A DNA stretch of 64,000 nt from Icerya purchasi (GCA_039619475.1 CM077115.1:420864557-420928556), one strand, 5' to 3'. Counted from the stretch's first letter, positions 34,352 through 46,130 are shown. Numbers and translations are program-made. The notes: generated by a model not told the origin, from the sequence alone.

Positions 34352-34815
34352 AAAATTTAAAAATTGTTACATGGAATGCCAATGGTATTCTAAACCATAC
34401 AAATGAAATTCAAATGTATATTACGCAATCCAATGTAGATATATTATTAATTTCAGAAACACACTTAATAAGCTCCTCTAGATTTGCTAATTTCCTGGGA
34501 TATGACTCATATTTCACTAACCACCCTGATGGCACTGCACACGGTGGCACAGGAGTTATAATAAAAAAAAGTATCAAACATCATGTACTAAGGAAATATG
34601 AGCATAATTACCTACAAGCCACAACTGTAGTCATAGACAGAAAGGAAAAAACTAATATTACCATCTCAGCGATTTATTGCCCTCCAAGACACATTATCAC
34701 TAAAGCGCAGTTTAATGAATTCTTAAAGACGCTAGGTGACGCGTATATTCAGACGCTTGATGAAGCCAGCAGACTTACTATAGGGTTCAAATATATTAAG
34801 CCGGATACCAGATGA
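34348..34815 (+). pseudogene. Jockey-type chimeric ORF2: endonuclease start fused to frame-shifted 3' end
   Basis: 155 codons. Residues 1-133 equal the first 133 residues of the 9018 ORF2 (TWNANGI, LLISETHL, ending TLGDAY). The internal deletion then fuses this to about 22 residues read out of frame from the ORF2 end and 3' UTR. It cannot encode an active endonuclease because the GDFNAKN and SDH motifs are lost. Confidence 0.85.
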
Positions 34816-34916
34816 AACTCATATCGCTGGATAGGAGTTTCCACAAATTATCACCACTTACACGCCAAGTGCTAGATAGCCCACAAGGCTAGTCGCACAC
34901 TCGCGGAAGAAAAATA

Positions 34917-34949
<33 letters not shown>

Positions 34950-34954
34950 ATGTT

Positions 34955-35562
34955 AAAATAAAGAATTTGACTCGCAAAACCGATACGCCCAGAACAGATA
35001 GGCAACAAAAAAGGCATCGACCTTGGTTGTCTAAGCCGATCAGCGGCCGGTCACATAATGGTGGTTCGAAAATCGTGAGCTACGCACGCAGTAAAAATAT
35101 ACATATGTATATACAACAAAAAAAAACATAAACGAATTGAAAATAATATTATTTCACTATACTTGTATTCATCTTTAGAATTTTTGAGATTCACAGGAAG
35201 GCTGTATTTTTTTTTGTTCTCATTTGATCATAATTTGTATAACGAAAAGTTATACTTTTTAAGTTGAATCTGAACGTTATGTACTAATTAGGCAGTAAAA
35301 ATTAGAGTTCCGAACTTTGTTTTTTGTTTATTAGTGAATTAAAGTTTGAAATTTTGAACTGATTTTTGCTGATTTTTTCTTGATTGGAATATCACGCTCA
35401 GCGCTATCTGGTGCAGTGTATCATAAAAATTGAGATGCTAGCGTGTTTTTTCCATAGTAACCTAGAAGCAACGATCTGAACAGGTTCATACGTTGTGATG
35501 GGCGGCGTGCACAAGGTCATCGAAGGGATCCAGCCGTTTACCATCCATGCCAGCGCACTTCC
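34955..35562. other. Spacer, no gene recognised
   Basis: No family features. A GC-richer stretch at 34980-35090 precedes AT-rich sequence up to the piggyBac TTAA. Confidence 0.4.
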
Positions 35563-35566
35563 TTAA

Positions 35567-37162
35567 CTCTCGATTAGTCGCGTGGATGACATATGTCATC
35601 CACTATTTTTTTTCTAGTTATAACTTTCAATATATAGAAAATTGAACATTATCCGTTCATGTATCTTCTATGTAAACCTTAGCAATCACATTGCAGTAAT
35701 CAGTTAAATCATCGTAGTGTGTATACTTTTAATAAAGTGCATTAAACATGCTTAGATGAAGATTGTCATCCGCGCGAGCAACCAGCAAAGTACTTTTTTC
35801 CAGGCTGAATTTTTGCGCTGACTTTAAACTTCTTTCTTATTTCGGTTATTTATTGCGTAATATGAAAGACGTTTTGTGTTCTGTTTATATACGTTTATTT
35901 CGTTTTACTTAGGCATGAGTAAAAATCGCTTTAGATTTTTACTGCGATGTATGAGATTTGATAATATTCATGATAGAGATTCGCGAAAAGCTATAGATAA
36001 ACTAGCTGCAATAAGAGAAATACACGAATCATTATTCGTGAATAATTTTTGCGAATACTTTATTCCGTCATAGTACTTAACGGTAGATGTACGGTTATTG
36101 ACATTTTATGGAAACTGTCCATTTCGACAGTATATACCCAGCAAGCCAGCAAAATATCGACTGAAGGTGTTTGCTTCAGCCGATGTAAAATCAGCTTACA
36201 CGCTAAGTTTAGAGCCATATGTTGAAAAGCAGCCCAGTGGACGTTATTTTGTGGACAATTCTGCTAAGATATTGTAACTAGGCTGGTTCAGCCAGTTGAA
36301 GGAACAAATAGAAATATTACTGACGATAGCTGACTCTCTAGTTTGACATTAGTGAAGATCCTAAAAGATAATAAACTGACTTATGTTGGAACCGTATGCA
36401 AAAAACCAAGGTAAAATTCCTAAAGAGTTTTTACCAAGCAAAAATAGAACAGAAAACTCTTCGATATTCGGATTTCAAGAAGATTGTACGTTGGTATCTT
36501 ATTGCTTAAAAAAAATAAATAAGGTGGTTCTGTTACTATTCTCAATGCACTTCGATGACACCACAGATGAAACAACCGCTAGTGCTTAAAAACCTGAAAT
36601 TGTTACATTTTACAACATACTATTAGTTTATGGGCAAAAATCTTCGACAGAAATTCAAGAACCTTCCGGATCACGCGGAAGATGCTACATCTGCAGTCAT
36701 AAACAGAATAAAACGACACAAAAATGGTACATAAAATGTAAAAATTTTCTTTGTCCGGATCACTTAAAACACATTTGTTTGAATTGTTTAGAAAACTAGT
36801 TCATTTCAGAGTAAGTCTTTGTAGTACCGTGTTAGTTATACGAAAACACGAAATACATCCTTAATTACTAATTTAAAACTAAAATGTTGTAAAAAGACCT
36901 AATAAAATAAAATACAAAAAAGTTATGAAATTACGTTAGAATTATGATTATACTTTTTTCTACACTGTTTCTTTTAAGGAATATTTTGATAATTTAAAAT
37001 TTTACATAATAAACACTTTGAATACAGCATAAACTAATTATATTGTAGAAGAAATTTTTAAAGAGTGAAATTTTGAGGATACAAATCTATTTTTAAAAAT
37101 GGATGACCAATGTCATCCGCGCGACTAACGATTAAACTATTTTGTGCGCGACTAATGGAGAA
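35567..37162 (+). mobile_element. piggyBac element with TTAA sites, about 1.6 kb
   Basis: TTAA at 35563-35566 and 37163-37166. The ends read CTCTCGATTAGTCGCG and, inverted, TTCTCCATTAGTCGCG, so TIRs match at 14 of 16. An 18-bp palindrome GGATGACATATGTCATCC (35584-35601) sits just inside the left end, and an imperfect version (37101-37118) just inside the right. The interior is a decayed piggyBac transposase with a deleted N-terminus. Confidence 0.85.
35876..36800 (+). pseudogene. piggyBac transposase, decayed
   Basis: Recognisable blocks: MSKNRFRFLLRCMRFDNIHD, DKLAAIREIHE, then out of frame YLTVDVRLL (first catalytic Asp region) with CPFRQYIPSKPAKYRLK and FASADVKSAYTLSLEPYV (second Asp region). 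Next is 36383-36589 with KIPKEFLPSKNR, SIFGFQEDCTLVSY and VVLLLFSMHFDDTTDE. Last is a Cys-rich tail at 36660-36800 (RCYICSHKQNKTT, CKNFLCPDHLKHICLNC). Several stops and an internal deletion that removes the region of the third Asp. The order matches the piggyBac family from catalytic core to C-terminal zinc finger. Confidence 0.8.
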
Positions 37163-37166
37163 TTAA

Positions 37167-40100
37167 TAACCGGTTGTGTGAGAAGCTGAAACTCACCCTG
37201 CCCCAACGTGTTCTAGCTGTCGGGCACGCTGTTGCCTATTAGTCAAACCTCTGTCTGCACTGGCGGATCCGTAAAAGCATTCGGTGCAATCAAATCGGCT
37301 GCAAAGACTATAGATTACGATAGTCATAATCAGCGTACTTCATCACTTCATAGTTTATTGCAACGAATGGATCGCTAAAAGATGTCTTTTTTCGAAATTA
37401 TCGAAGGCGTATTCTGCGTGATAAATCACGTTCGTTAAATTTATTATTTACTACATAAGGATTTTAGTTAGTAGTGTTTAAATATGAATTTAAATAAAGT
37501 TAAAAAAAAAAAAAAGCTATTGAAACCTCTAAATTAAGCCTGAAATATTATTATCGCATACTTTTACAAAAAACTTCAAAAATATAAAGATCAAAAGAAC
37601 TCACTAGTCGAATGCAGTGAAAAAATTGATATTCTCCTAGTGAACTTTCGATCGTTTTGAATGAAATCAATAAATTATTTGAATCAAAATCCTCTAAAAT
37701 AATAGACAATAAAGTGACGTGTTGAACAATAACAAAAACCAGTTTAACATCAGTACCAAAATAATATATAGAGACAAATTAATAGGCTAACATAAACGCA
37801 AACCAGTGAACAAATTAATTATAAAATCTAATACAAATATAACTGGATAAGCAACTAAAAACAAAAATATTTGCTCGAACAGTTGTAAATGTCAGCTTTT
37901 ATTACAAAACTTAACAGTAATACTGCGCAATAATTACAAAAAGTTAAAAAAGAGCCAAATTGAGCTACAAAATCAAAAATAATATTAATAACATTACAGT
38001 TATAACATTAAAACTACATAATCCAACAATTATGACTTTTAGAACAAATAATGTTAATATAGAAGATATTAGAAACTATTTTTCGATGGTAACGAACTAG
38101 TGTATTTGTCTTAAAAGTTTTAATAGAATTTACGTTCGTCTGAAGCTTTCAAAAAATTTGGCCCTACCGTGTGATAAAAAATTAAGGATTAAATGAGAAT
38201 GTTTCTTCTCCTTTAGTGCATCTTCATCTATTTAAAAAAAAATGCAGGAAATGCAACAATTTTGGGCACTTCGAGAGGCACTATAAATCAGAGGCGGTTT
38301 TTATGTGTGTCTTTGATCGTATCGTAAAACTTAAACATGAATGAAAACATCAATTCACGTAATAAGGTTTAAGTAGGAGACGTAACTAAAAGATTGATCA
38401 CTCGATCCATGGTCGCAATTGTCCCCGTTGTATCAAAAAAAAGTCACTGTAATATGATTTCACACAGGCGGATATAGTACTTAAATATTGACAAGTGTTC
38501 TGTCGCTCAACATTTATTATATTCGGAAAATTACCAATTCATAATGTGATATTTGTGACGTTTGTATAACAAATAACAAAATATTTAAGAATACCAACAT
38601 TTACAAATCCTTCACAAACTATTTCAAATTCTCCTAAATAACACATTATTTTTAACTACTTCTTCTTCTTCGTCGTGTCGGGATTTTTAACTATTTGTAC
38701 TATGTTAAGTTATCCTTTATTTCCAACCTATAGGTTAAGATTACTTGTTACTTTTAAATAGGAGGCTGTATTGTTATCTTTAATCTTCTCTCTTATTATT
38801 CGCATATATATTGTTTTTCTTCGGATAAGATATAAACGAAGTGTATTTTGTTAGTTGTTCCCTCTGATCCACTGGGAGAAGAGACAATATTTAATATGTG
38901 GTTCGTTTTGTTTTTATTGTGACTCTCGATTTGAGTCAGGATCAGCAATGCCAATAGTGGCCACTTTTGACCGGTGTGGTATATTAATTAAAAGTAGTAA
39001 CAAAAAAAACAACATATCGTTGTACTCCCGAATGATAATGAGATATCCATGATTAGCCTGTGTTAATTTAAAATAAACTAAGAACCGAAATATGTATATC
39101 GCGTTTATTTATACGGGAGTAGTAGAAATCACGGAGTGTATCCCGTTTATCTGTAAATTCTCGACAGAGCAGTGAGATGCTAAGGGCTAATCGAGCAGAT
39201 TACGCAATACCACCGAGGATACAACTCTAATTACTGAGAACTGAAAATTTTTTGAAAAAATAAAATCTTACATATTAGAATGCGGCGAATGAAGCCGTGG
39301 CCAAATCGCGATCATTCATAAACGTAATTTGTAAACAAAACCATTATTTAGTAAGTACATAGCGTAAGCAAAAATAAATAAATTACGTCACGTATACCGC
39401 CAAATAGTCAAACAACGAAAGTGTAAGCAATGTTGTTTTACAAAATAAAACTGATACGAATAAATTAATTAAAACCATTGACGTCACTATAAAGAAAACT
39501 CTATTCAAGAAATAAGATCGACAGGAATGTAACCTTTTTTTTTTTTTTTGTTTTGTTTATTTATTATATATATATATCTACATATATAAATAAAATATGT
39601 TGTCGTGATTTCGATTTGTGCTTCCGCTGGTAGTTTCTTGACGACGATTGCTACTATCAACATTTATGTTCTCCTAGTTTCTAGAACGGTCGAGTTATGT
39701 AAACTAAGGTCAAATCGGATTTTTTGTAAAAACACTTTTCCGGTCGGTGAGAATATTTTTTCTCTCTCTCTCTTTTCTCTATATAATTTGAAGAAAAAAA
39801 AAGTGAATATAGCGCATTAGCTTAACCACGGTGTTATGTACACCAAAAATATTTGCGCTTCAAGATTAACTTACATAATAAGCAGAAATAACCAAATAGT
39901 TCCGTCACTAAAAATAAAACTTAACGACAAGTCGAAACGGCAAATCAGTGACAACGACGCTAACACCGTTAATGGAAAAAAGGAAAACAAAAGAAAAAAA
40001 AAATAGAACAACTAGAAACTACTACTCTCGCACAGTATGAAAAATTAGTTGCCAAAAAATATAATCAAATAGCTTAACTGCAAAAGCAGGTAAATGAGCT

Positions 40101-40186
40101 TATAGAAAGGTTAAATTGTACTGATCCATTGTGCGGAAATGCAAACTTCGCCTTCTAAATCAGTCGATATTAAAATTATGCCTGAC
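37167..40186. other. 3-kb region without a recognisable gene
   Basis: AT-rich. At about 38220-38290 the plus strand reads LFKKKCRKCNNFGHFERHYK, a possible decayed zinc knuckle with its last Cys lost, from a gag-like protein. At 39950-40186 there is a Lys/Glu/Asn-rich frame with stops that runs up to the LTR insertion. A T/A microsatellite lies at 39530-39590. Confidence 0.4.
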
Positions 40187-40191
40187 ACACC

Positions 40192-40390
40192 TGTTATGGT
40201 CACACTGATTCAATTTGGTATATATATGCTATGATTTGTTTACATATATTTGTAGGTTAGATGTTACGTAATGTCATGCCGGCTCTCAAATGTTCCGATA
40301 TATAATTAATAGTACTTTTTACGTGTTTATAAATGTAGTTATGGAATATACATCATTAATAATCATCGAACAGTTATTAAAAACACAACA
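40192..40390 (+). repeat. 5' LTR (199 bp)
   Basis: Starts TGTTATGGTCACACTG and ends AAAACACAACA. Compared with the 3' LTR it differs only at T/C near the start, G/A (ACGTG versus ACATG) and C/T (TACATC versus TATATC). Presumably holds the promoter and the polyadenylation signal; no TATA box is singled out. Confidence 0.95.
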
Positions 40391-40420
40391 GTTATTTGAC
40401 GACGAGGATAAACTGACTTA
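40391..40420 (+). promoter_or_regulatory. Candidate tRNA primer-binding site
   Basis: Immediately after the LTR the sequence is GTTATTTGACGACGAGGAT. Many insect gypsy elements have TGGCGACGAGGAT-like sites at this place; here the second G has become A. The tRNA is not assigned. Confidence 0.4.
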
Positions 40421-40634
40421 AATTAATATTACATCTAAATATTATACAATGGAAATACGCGGTAACCGTATTTTTTTTTTTTTTTGTTTAATTCAGTAAG
40501 TTGTTACATTTATTTTAATGCAAATAGTGTATAAAGAAAATTTTCCCAACAACTCTATTTTTCGTTATCGTCTAAAATTAGTTTGTTACATTCGTTCGTT
40601 TCGTTCGTACAAGTGATCAGCCAAAAATAGTGCT

Positions 40635-41760
40635 ATGGCCGGAGAAGAAGTGTTAATGCAGCTGATGGCATCTCTACGTACACAGAGTGAAGCCATTCAA
40701 AATATACTACAACGCCTACCATCGTCTAATACAAAAGCGGATGCCGTACCTACACCATCACAGATATTACCGGCGGTGGTAAGTCACAATATTACTTTAG
40801 AACCGTTCGATCCTGAAGAGGAAGATTTTTCCTCCTATAAAGAGAGCTTAGAAAATTTTTTATCGATGCGTGGCATTGGATTAAATAAAGATGCTAGTAG
40901 CAGTACAAATGCGGAAACGGAAAAAAGTAAACCTAGTGTCGTCTTATTAGGTTGTTTAAAACGAACACAATTTAAACAATTATCTGCTTTAACGGCTCCG
41001 TAAAAGCCTTCTGAAAAAGCCGTATGATGAACTCGTTAACATTCTTGAAAAACGTTTCGATCCGATAACGTACGTGCATACAGAGCGTCACAAATTTTTA
41101 TCGCGAGTACAAGACCGAATCGTTAACGTCGTACATTTCGGCTTTAAAAGTAATAGCACAAAAATGTAACTGGGTTTGTCCGAACGTCAATTGCAAATGT
41201 CAGATCGATTCAATTTTCCAGGCGCAATTGATTCGAGGCGTTCGTAATAATCACGTAAGTTGAAAAAATTTTGGTCATGCAACCTGACGCGACTTTAGAT
41301 AAAACGTTAGAAGCGGCGCTAGCACTGGAAGCAGCGCATAAACAAAACCTCGACGAGTATAATGGTGAAAAGCCTCCTAGCGTGCAGGCGTCTGTTAACA
41401 AAGTTCGTAAAACTGGAATGAATAATTTAAACGTTAGAGGACGTTCTCGCTCCTATTCTAGAAATAGATCGCAAACGCCGTACAGAAACGAGAATAACAG
41501 TCGCGATCGTAATTTTAATGTTAATCGTTTTCCATCGAAAAGCCGACCGTACGATCGAGAAAAACTTTCGAAATTAGGCTTAGAAGATGTATGTTTAGCT
41601 TGCGGTAAGCCTAATCATACTGCGCGTCAGTGTCGTATACGTAATAATTTAAAATGTACAAGTTGTGGTAAAAATGGACATATCGCAAAAGTGGGTGTAT
41701 TTCATCTAAAAATAAAAAAGACATTAAAGTAGTTTACTATGATGACAGTGCTGATGAAAA
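40635..41760 (+). pseudogene. LTR element gag (Mag-like), frameshifted
   Basis: Start codon 40635 (MAGEEVLMQLMASL). A Mag-type feature is the NITLEPFDPEEEDFSSYKES block (about residue 53). The frame stops at 41001 and resumes elsewhere; 41271-41732 has a Lys/Asn/Arg-rich linker and two zinc knuckles: CLACGKPNHTARQC intact, and CTSCGKNGHIAK whose last Cys is displaced by a frameshift near 41691. Gag packages the RNA. At least three frameshifts. Confidence 0.8.
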
Positions 41761-42055
41761 TTTCGCGATAAACACGCTTGCAGTAAATGCAGGTCAAATA
41801 AAAATTAATGAACTATCTTTAAATCAAAATAATCGGTTCGCACGTAAAATTTTTGTTGATGTTAAATTAAGTAATGAAGTACAAAGGTTTGAACTGGATA
41901 CGGTAGTCCTGTAACAATATTATCGCGTACGGATTTTGATAAATTAAAATGTAACGTTGAAATTAAAAAGTGTCCCCAAATTGCATATAATAAACAATTA
42001 ATTATTCCTGAAGGATATGTATCAATACCTGTAGGATATGTATCAATACCAAAAT
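41761..42055 (+). pseudogene. LTR element protease, frameshifted at the active site
   Basis: The reading FARKIFVDVKLSNE then FELDT leads to the aspartic protease triad D-T-G, but one base is missing at about 41902, so G and the following residues are in another frame (SPVTILSRTDFDKL). A duplicated 18-base unit (GGATATGTATCAATACCT-like, 42013-42048) gives a small internal repeat. An inactive remnant. Confidence 0.7.
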
Positions 42056-43950
42056 AAAACATCACATGAAATACTGTTCATTGTGTCGGAAAATTTTTCA
42101 CCTATTTTAGGCCGTATTTGGATTCATAAACTTGAAATTATAAAATTACCTAAATCAAATGACGATGATCATGAATTCGTAATTCAACATACTGATATTA
42201 GTGAGCCAATACAGGAAAAATTCGCTGATGTTTTCGAAATGCGTGTAGGGAAAATTCCAGATGTTACATGCGTGTTAAAGTTAAAAGAAGATGCATCACC
42301 AGTGTATCGTCCCCCACGACCAGTGCCATACGCTTTACTTCCGCAAATAGAAGCAGAACTTGAATTATTGGAAAAACAGGGATTTATTAAAAAAAAGCTG
42401 ACTACTGCCAGTGGGGAACTCCTATTGTAATTGTATCAAAAGTCAATGGATTAATTCGAATTTGTGCTGATTACAAAATTACAGTTAACAGCCAACTGGA
42501 ACCAGCACATTATCCAATTCCACGAGTGGAGGAACTATTTCAGAAAGTACATGGCAGTACATATTTTTGCTTACTGGATATCTATAAAGCATATCTTCAT
42601 ATAGCTTTAGATGAAGAAAGTTTCAAAATTGCGGCACTTAGTACACATAAAGGCACTTATGTGGCAACACGTCTTTTCTTTGGACTGGCCACAGCACCAA
42701 GTATTTCCCATTAAGTAATGGCACCAATTTTAAATGGAGTCCAGGGGTGCATTGCTTATTTCGATGATATTTTGATACATGGAAAAACTAAACAAGAGTG
42801 CCATAATAATCTCACTGTTTGTCTACAACGTCTCCGACAATTTGATATTCATTTAAACAAAGACAAATGTAAATTTTTTACCCGGCGTGTTCGTTATCTG
42901 GGCCATACAATTTCCGAGAAAGGCCTTGAAAAAGATAAGGAGTAGGTTCAAGCCATAGTTAGTGCTCCTGAACCTCAAAACATAGACGAATTGCGATCAT
43001 TTTTGGGATTAGCAATGTATTACACAAAATTTATTCAAAATGCAGCATCCATCTTACATCCCCTCTACAGATTGTTGCAAAAAGACGTAAAGTTTCTCTG
43101 GACACCACAGTGCAAGCAAGCATTTAAAGTAGTGAAAGAAGCAATAGCAAGTGACCAGGTCCTGGTGACATACTCACCTTCACTACCATTGGTGCTTGAA
43201 ACAGATGCTAGCCCTTATGGCCTAGGTGCTATTTTATCACATGAAATAAATGCAGATTTAAAGCCAATTGCTTTTATTTCGAGGGCGCTAACCAAAGCAG
43301 AGCAAAATTACAGTCATTTAGACAAAGAAGCCGCTGCAATCTACTGGGCTGCAAAGAAGTTTTACCAATATTTATTTGGAAGACAGTTTACACTAATAAC
43401 AGATAATCGGCCGTTACAGTCAATTTTTAATCCATGCAAAGCTTTACCAGAAATTTCAGCAGTTCGCTTGATCAGATATGCACTGTTTTTAAGGCAGTTA
43501 CAGTACACAATTCAACATCGAGCAGGAAAAGAACATCAAGCAGCAGATTATCTATCGCGAACACCACTTCAAGTACAAAATCCTGATGCAGTAGATGAAC
43601 CATACAGTCTCAATGAACTCACTATTCGTTTTTTGAGTACAATACAGAAGAAAACAGTAACATATATTCAAAAGGAAACGGCCAAAGATGAAATACTCAG
43701 TAAACTATATGCAGAATTACAATCATCCAAAACAAGAAATGCTGAATACTCTTTACATAATGGTATCATTATGCGAGGTAATCGTGTCCTCATTCCTGAG
43801 TCGTTACAGAAATATGCACTTCAGGAACTGCATAGTACCCACTGTGGTATTGTTAAGATGAAAGCATTGGCACGCTCAATTTGTTACTGGCAAAACATTG
43901 ATAAAGAGTACTATCACGAAATTACTTTAGGTCAGAGAAATGGTGTGTAG
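42038..43950 (+). pseudogene. LTR element RT and RNase H, with integrase stub
   Basis: RT block: VYRPPRPVPYALLPQIEAEL, VIVSKVNGLIRICADYK, FCLLDIYKAYLHIALDE (catalytic Asp), RLFFGLATAPSISH, a stop, and YFDDILIHG (catalytic pair, about 42755). Thumb: VRYLGHTISEKGL. RNase H follows at 43190-43560: VLETDASPYGLGAIL, SRALTKAEQNYSHLDKEA, ITDNRPLQSIF, QHRAGKEHQAADYLSR, with D-E-D residues visible. After that comes an integrase N-terminal HHCC-like start (LHSTHCGIVKMKALARSICY) whose second half and the DDE core are missing. Breaks at about 42430, 42715 and 42943. Confidence 0.85.
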
Positions 43951-44297
43951 GGACTGTAATTGAAAAATTAGGTCATCTACACTACCATATACGACTTGAC
44001 AATAAGTACATTATTAAACGTCATGTAAATCAGTTGCGACCAACTGAATGTGCTCCTGTTGTAAGTGATCCAGTTCCAACAGAACGTACAGAAAAAACAG
44101 TTCAATTTACACTACCATCAGTTAGATTTAATAATATGAGTACACCTCAGCAGGCACACAGTGATCCTGTAGCTATTCAACCCGCACACCAACCGGCAGA
44201 TTTGGTAAGCTCTCCAGTAGTACCAGCCCAACAGCAACAAACAATTCTCCGCCGATCATCAAGACCAAGGAAACCAGTACAGCGGTTAAATTTATAA
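43926..44297 (+). pseudogene. LTR element pol C-terminus (post-integrase)
   Basis: Just after the deletion point near 43920, read with a frameshift: GQRNGV, then GTVIEKLGHLHYHIRLDN and KRHVNQLRPTECAPVV, a chromo-less integrase C-terminal tail. 44034-44297 is open and ends SSRPRKPVQRLNL. These residues normally lie several hundred codons past the HHCC domain, which shows that the catalytic core was deleted. Confidence 0.75.
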
Positions 44298-44368
44298 TTT
44301 GTATTTTTTATTATCTCTTTATTTTCATTTAATTGTTGATTCTTCGTTAAGTGTACACCTTATTCATT

Positions 44369-44381
44369 ACAGGGGGGTGAC
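44369..44381 (+). promoter_or_regulatory. Polypurine tract before the 3' LTR
   Basis: ACAGGGGGGTGAC directly upstream of TGTCATGG: the usual plus-strand primer position. Confidence 0.75.
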
Positions 44382-44580
44382 TGTCATGGTCACACTGATT
44401 CAATTTGGTATATATATGCTATGATTTGTTTACATATATTTGTAGGTTAGATGTTACGTAATGTCATGCCGGCTCTCAAATGTTCCGATATATAATTAAT
44501 AGTACTTTTTACATGTTTATAAATGTAGTTATGGAATATATATCATTAATAATCATCGAACAGTTATTAAAAACACAACA
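44382..44580 (+). repeat. 3' LTR (199 bp)
   Basis: Starts TGTCATGGTCACACTG and ends AAAACACAACA, followed by the TSD copy ACACC at 44581. Confidence 0.95.
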
Positions 44581-44834
44581 ACACCAAATGAGAATCAGCT
44601 AGTAAGTAGATTTACTCGACTTTCGCCACTTACATATTTTTGTTTACTTGAAATTACGGTTAATCACACCAACAAAAAAAGAACCTACCTTTAAGGGACT
44701 TCCTAGTGTTTTTTTTCTTTTTTTTTTTTTGTATGCCAACTTTTAAGTCATGAACGCAACTGATCATTAGCTATTTTAAGGTCTCTAAGCAATGGTACAT
44801 CCCAATAGATGACGCCGCTTAGCAGTATGTTGTT

Positions 44835-45455
44835 ACTTCATTATTTATTTATTTATATGATTATTTTATTATTATTAATATTGTTTATTATTATCTTTAT
44901 TATTATTATTAGGCGGTAAGCGCAGCCCTACCTTGTTTTTTCTTTAGTCTTCTGACGGGATTGTCAGGAAGTCCGGTAGTTGACATACGCGATATTAATG
45001 GGTGTAAATTAAAACTAAATGTAGCATGAATTTTGTTATATTATTGCTTACGTATCGCCAACATTGAATGAACGTCGAGGTCATTCTCGATTATACAATT
45101 ACGAACATAATATGGCGCATTGGTCATTATCCTCAGAATCTTCGATTGGAACGACTGTATTTTTTTGAGGTACGTTTTTACGACATTTCACACTGTTAAA
45201 CTGACTCAGTTGTATCAACGATTCTATAATATTAATGAATAACCGAATGTTTCCGTCTAAATCCAAATTGACGGTTAGGATGATATGCATTTGTCATACT
45301 GAGAAGAAGCGATTGAATTAATTTTTCGAACACTTTTCCAGACGTACGCAGTAAACTTATCGGTCTATAGGATGAAACATCAGTAACTCTGGCTTCCCAG
45401 GTTTATGGATATAAGTATAGTTACCGATTTTTGCCATCTGTTTGCGAAATATAAT
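44835..45455 (-). mobile_element. Internally deleted Jockey-type element, ATT-rich tail
   Basis: Read on minus from about 45455: KIGNYTYIHKPGKP, LSLLRTSGKVFEKL, NRQFGFRRKHSVIH. It then jumps near 45170-45190 to IQSFQSKILRIMTNAPYYVR and ends PVRRLKKKQGRAALTA. The RT catalytic core between HSVIH and IQSFQ is absent. The 3' end is a (TAA/AAT)n tract at 44840-44915. Frameshifts are also present. Compare the matching blocks KPQKPAEELASYRP and IQRFQNKILREITDAPW in the complete 7.4-11.8-kb copy. Confidence 0.7.
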
Positions 45456-45483
45456 AACCGAAGCATAGAACCGTATATGTATA

Positions 45484-45908
45484 TAAGAAAAATAAAAAAA
45501 AACTTTTTAAAAATAGCCTTTTATTCATGCACTAAAAGGAACTAAAAAATAACTTTATTAGTGTGCCACTACCAGATACGCATCTTAACATTAAAATCTG
45601 AAACTACAAAGTATTCTGAAAAATAAAAGCGGGGCCGTAGTTCCAAAAATATTCCGTGTGTGTGGTATTATGATGCACAACAATGGAACAACATAATGGT
45701 GAATCGTAGTTTTGGCTTAGGATATACTATAATATTAATATTTAATTATTAATCTGCGGCCCCCACTTTTATTTTTCAGAATATTTTGTAGTTTCAGATT
45801 TTAATGTCTGGTAGTCGCACACTAATAAAGTTATTTTTTAGTTCCTTTTAGTGCATGAATAAAAGGCTATTTTCAAAAAGTTTTTTCTATTTCTTTTATT
45901 TTTTAGTC
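45484..45908. mobile_element. Fold-back MITE with about 150-bp arms
   Basis: Left arm about 45484-45637 and right arm about 45754-45908 are inverted copies, nearly identical apart from a 10-12-base insertion in the left (TACGCATCTTAA) and a few substitutions. Common words are AGCCTTTTATTCATGCACTA, AACTTTATTAGTGTG and ATTCTGAAAAATAAAAG. The loop is about 115 bp with no coding capacity. No TSD is apparent. Confidence 0.8.
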
Positions 45909-45919
45909 TGGACTTTTTA

Positions 45920-46130
45920 CTATGTATTTCAATAAAGAACAATAAATTTAGAATTGTATTTTATTTTGCTTTATTTTATTCAAAATATCTTGATTATAGG
46001 ACACGTACAGAAATTTGTGTTACATTTTATTATTAAATAATGGATCGCATTCTTTCAATTATATTGTCTTTTGTTTTTCATCCAATACATATGGAATCCT
46101 CAGTACATGAAACACAATGTTTGACTAATA
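45920..46130. other. Spacer, nothing recognised
   Basis: AT-rich, between the fold-back element and the tandem repeat. Confidence 0.4.

Larger units (their letters stand above)
32721..34940 (+). mobile_element. Internally deleted Jockey copy, twin of 7.4-11.8 kb
   Basis: From 32729 to 34748 it is nearly identical to 7399-9418. Then 34749 resumes at the equivalent of 11641, so 2,222 bp (9419-11640) are missing: most of the endonuclease and all of RT. The 3' UTR and A-tail (34914-34940) are kept. A small 6-base deletion follows the junction. No clean TSD; TCATGTT occurs just before the start (32714-32720) and at 34948-34954. It is inserted next to or within the R1 fragment. Confidence 0.9.
40192..44580 (+). 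mobile_element. Gypsy-type (Mag-like) LTR retrotransposon, integrase deleted
   Basis: Two 199-bp LTRs, gag, protease, RT, RNase H, a stub of integrase and a polypurine tract. Flanked by ACACC at 40187-40191 and 44581-44585 (5-bp TSD). Length 4.4 kb. Gag and pol carry several frameshifts and stops, and the integrase catalytic core is missing between about 43918 and 43925. LTRs differ at 3 of 199 positions, so insertion was fairly recent on that scale. Confidence 0.95.
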
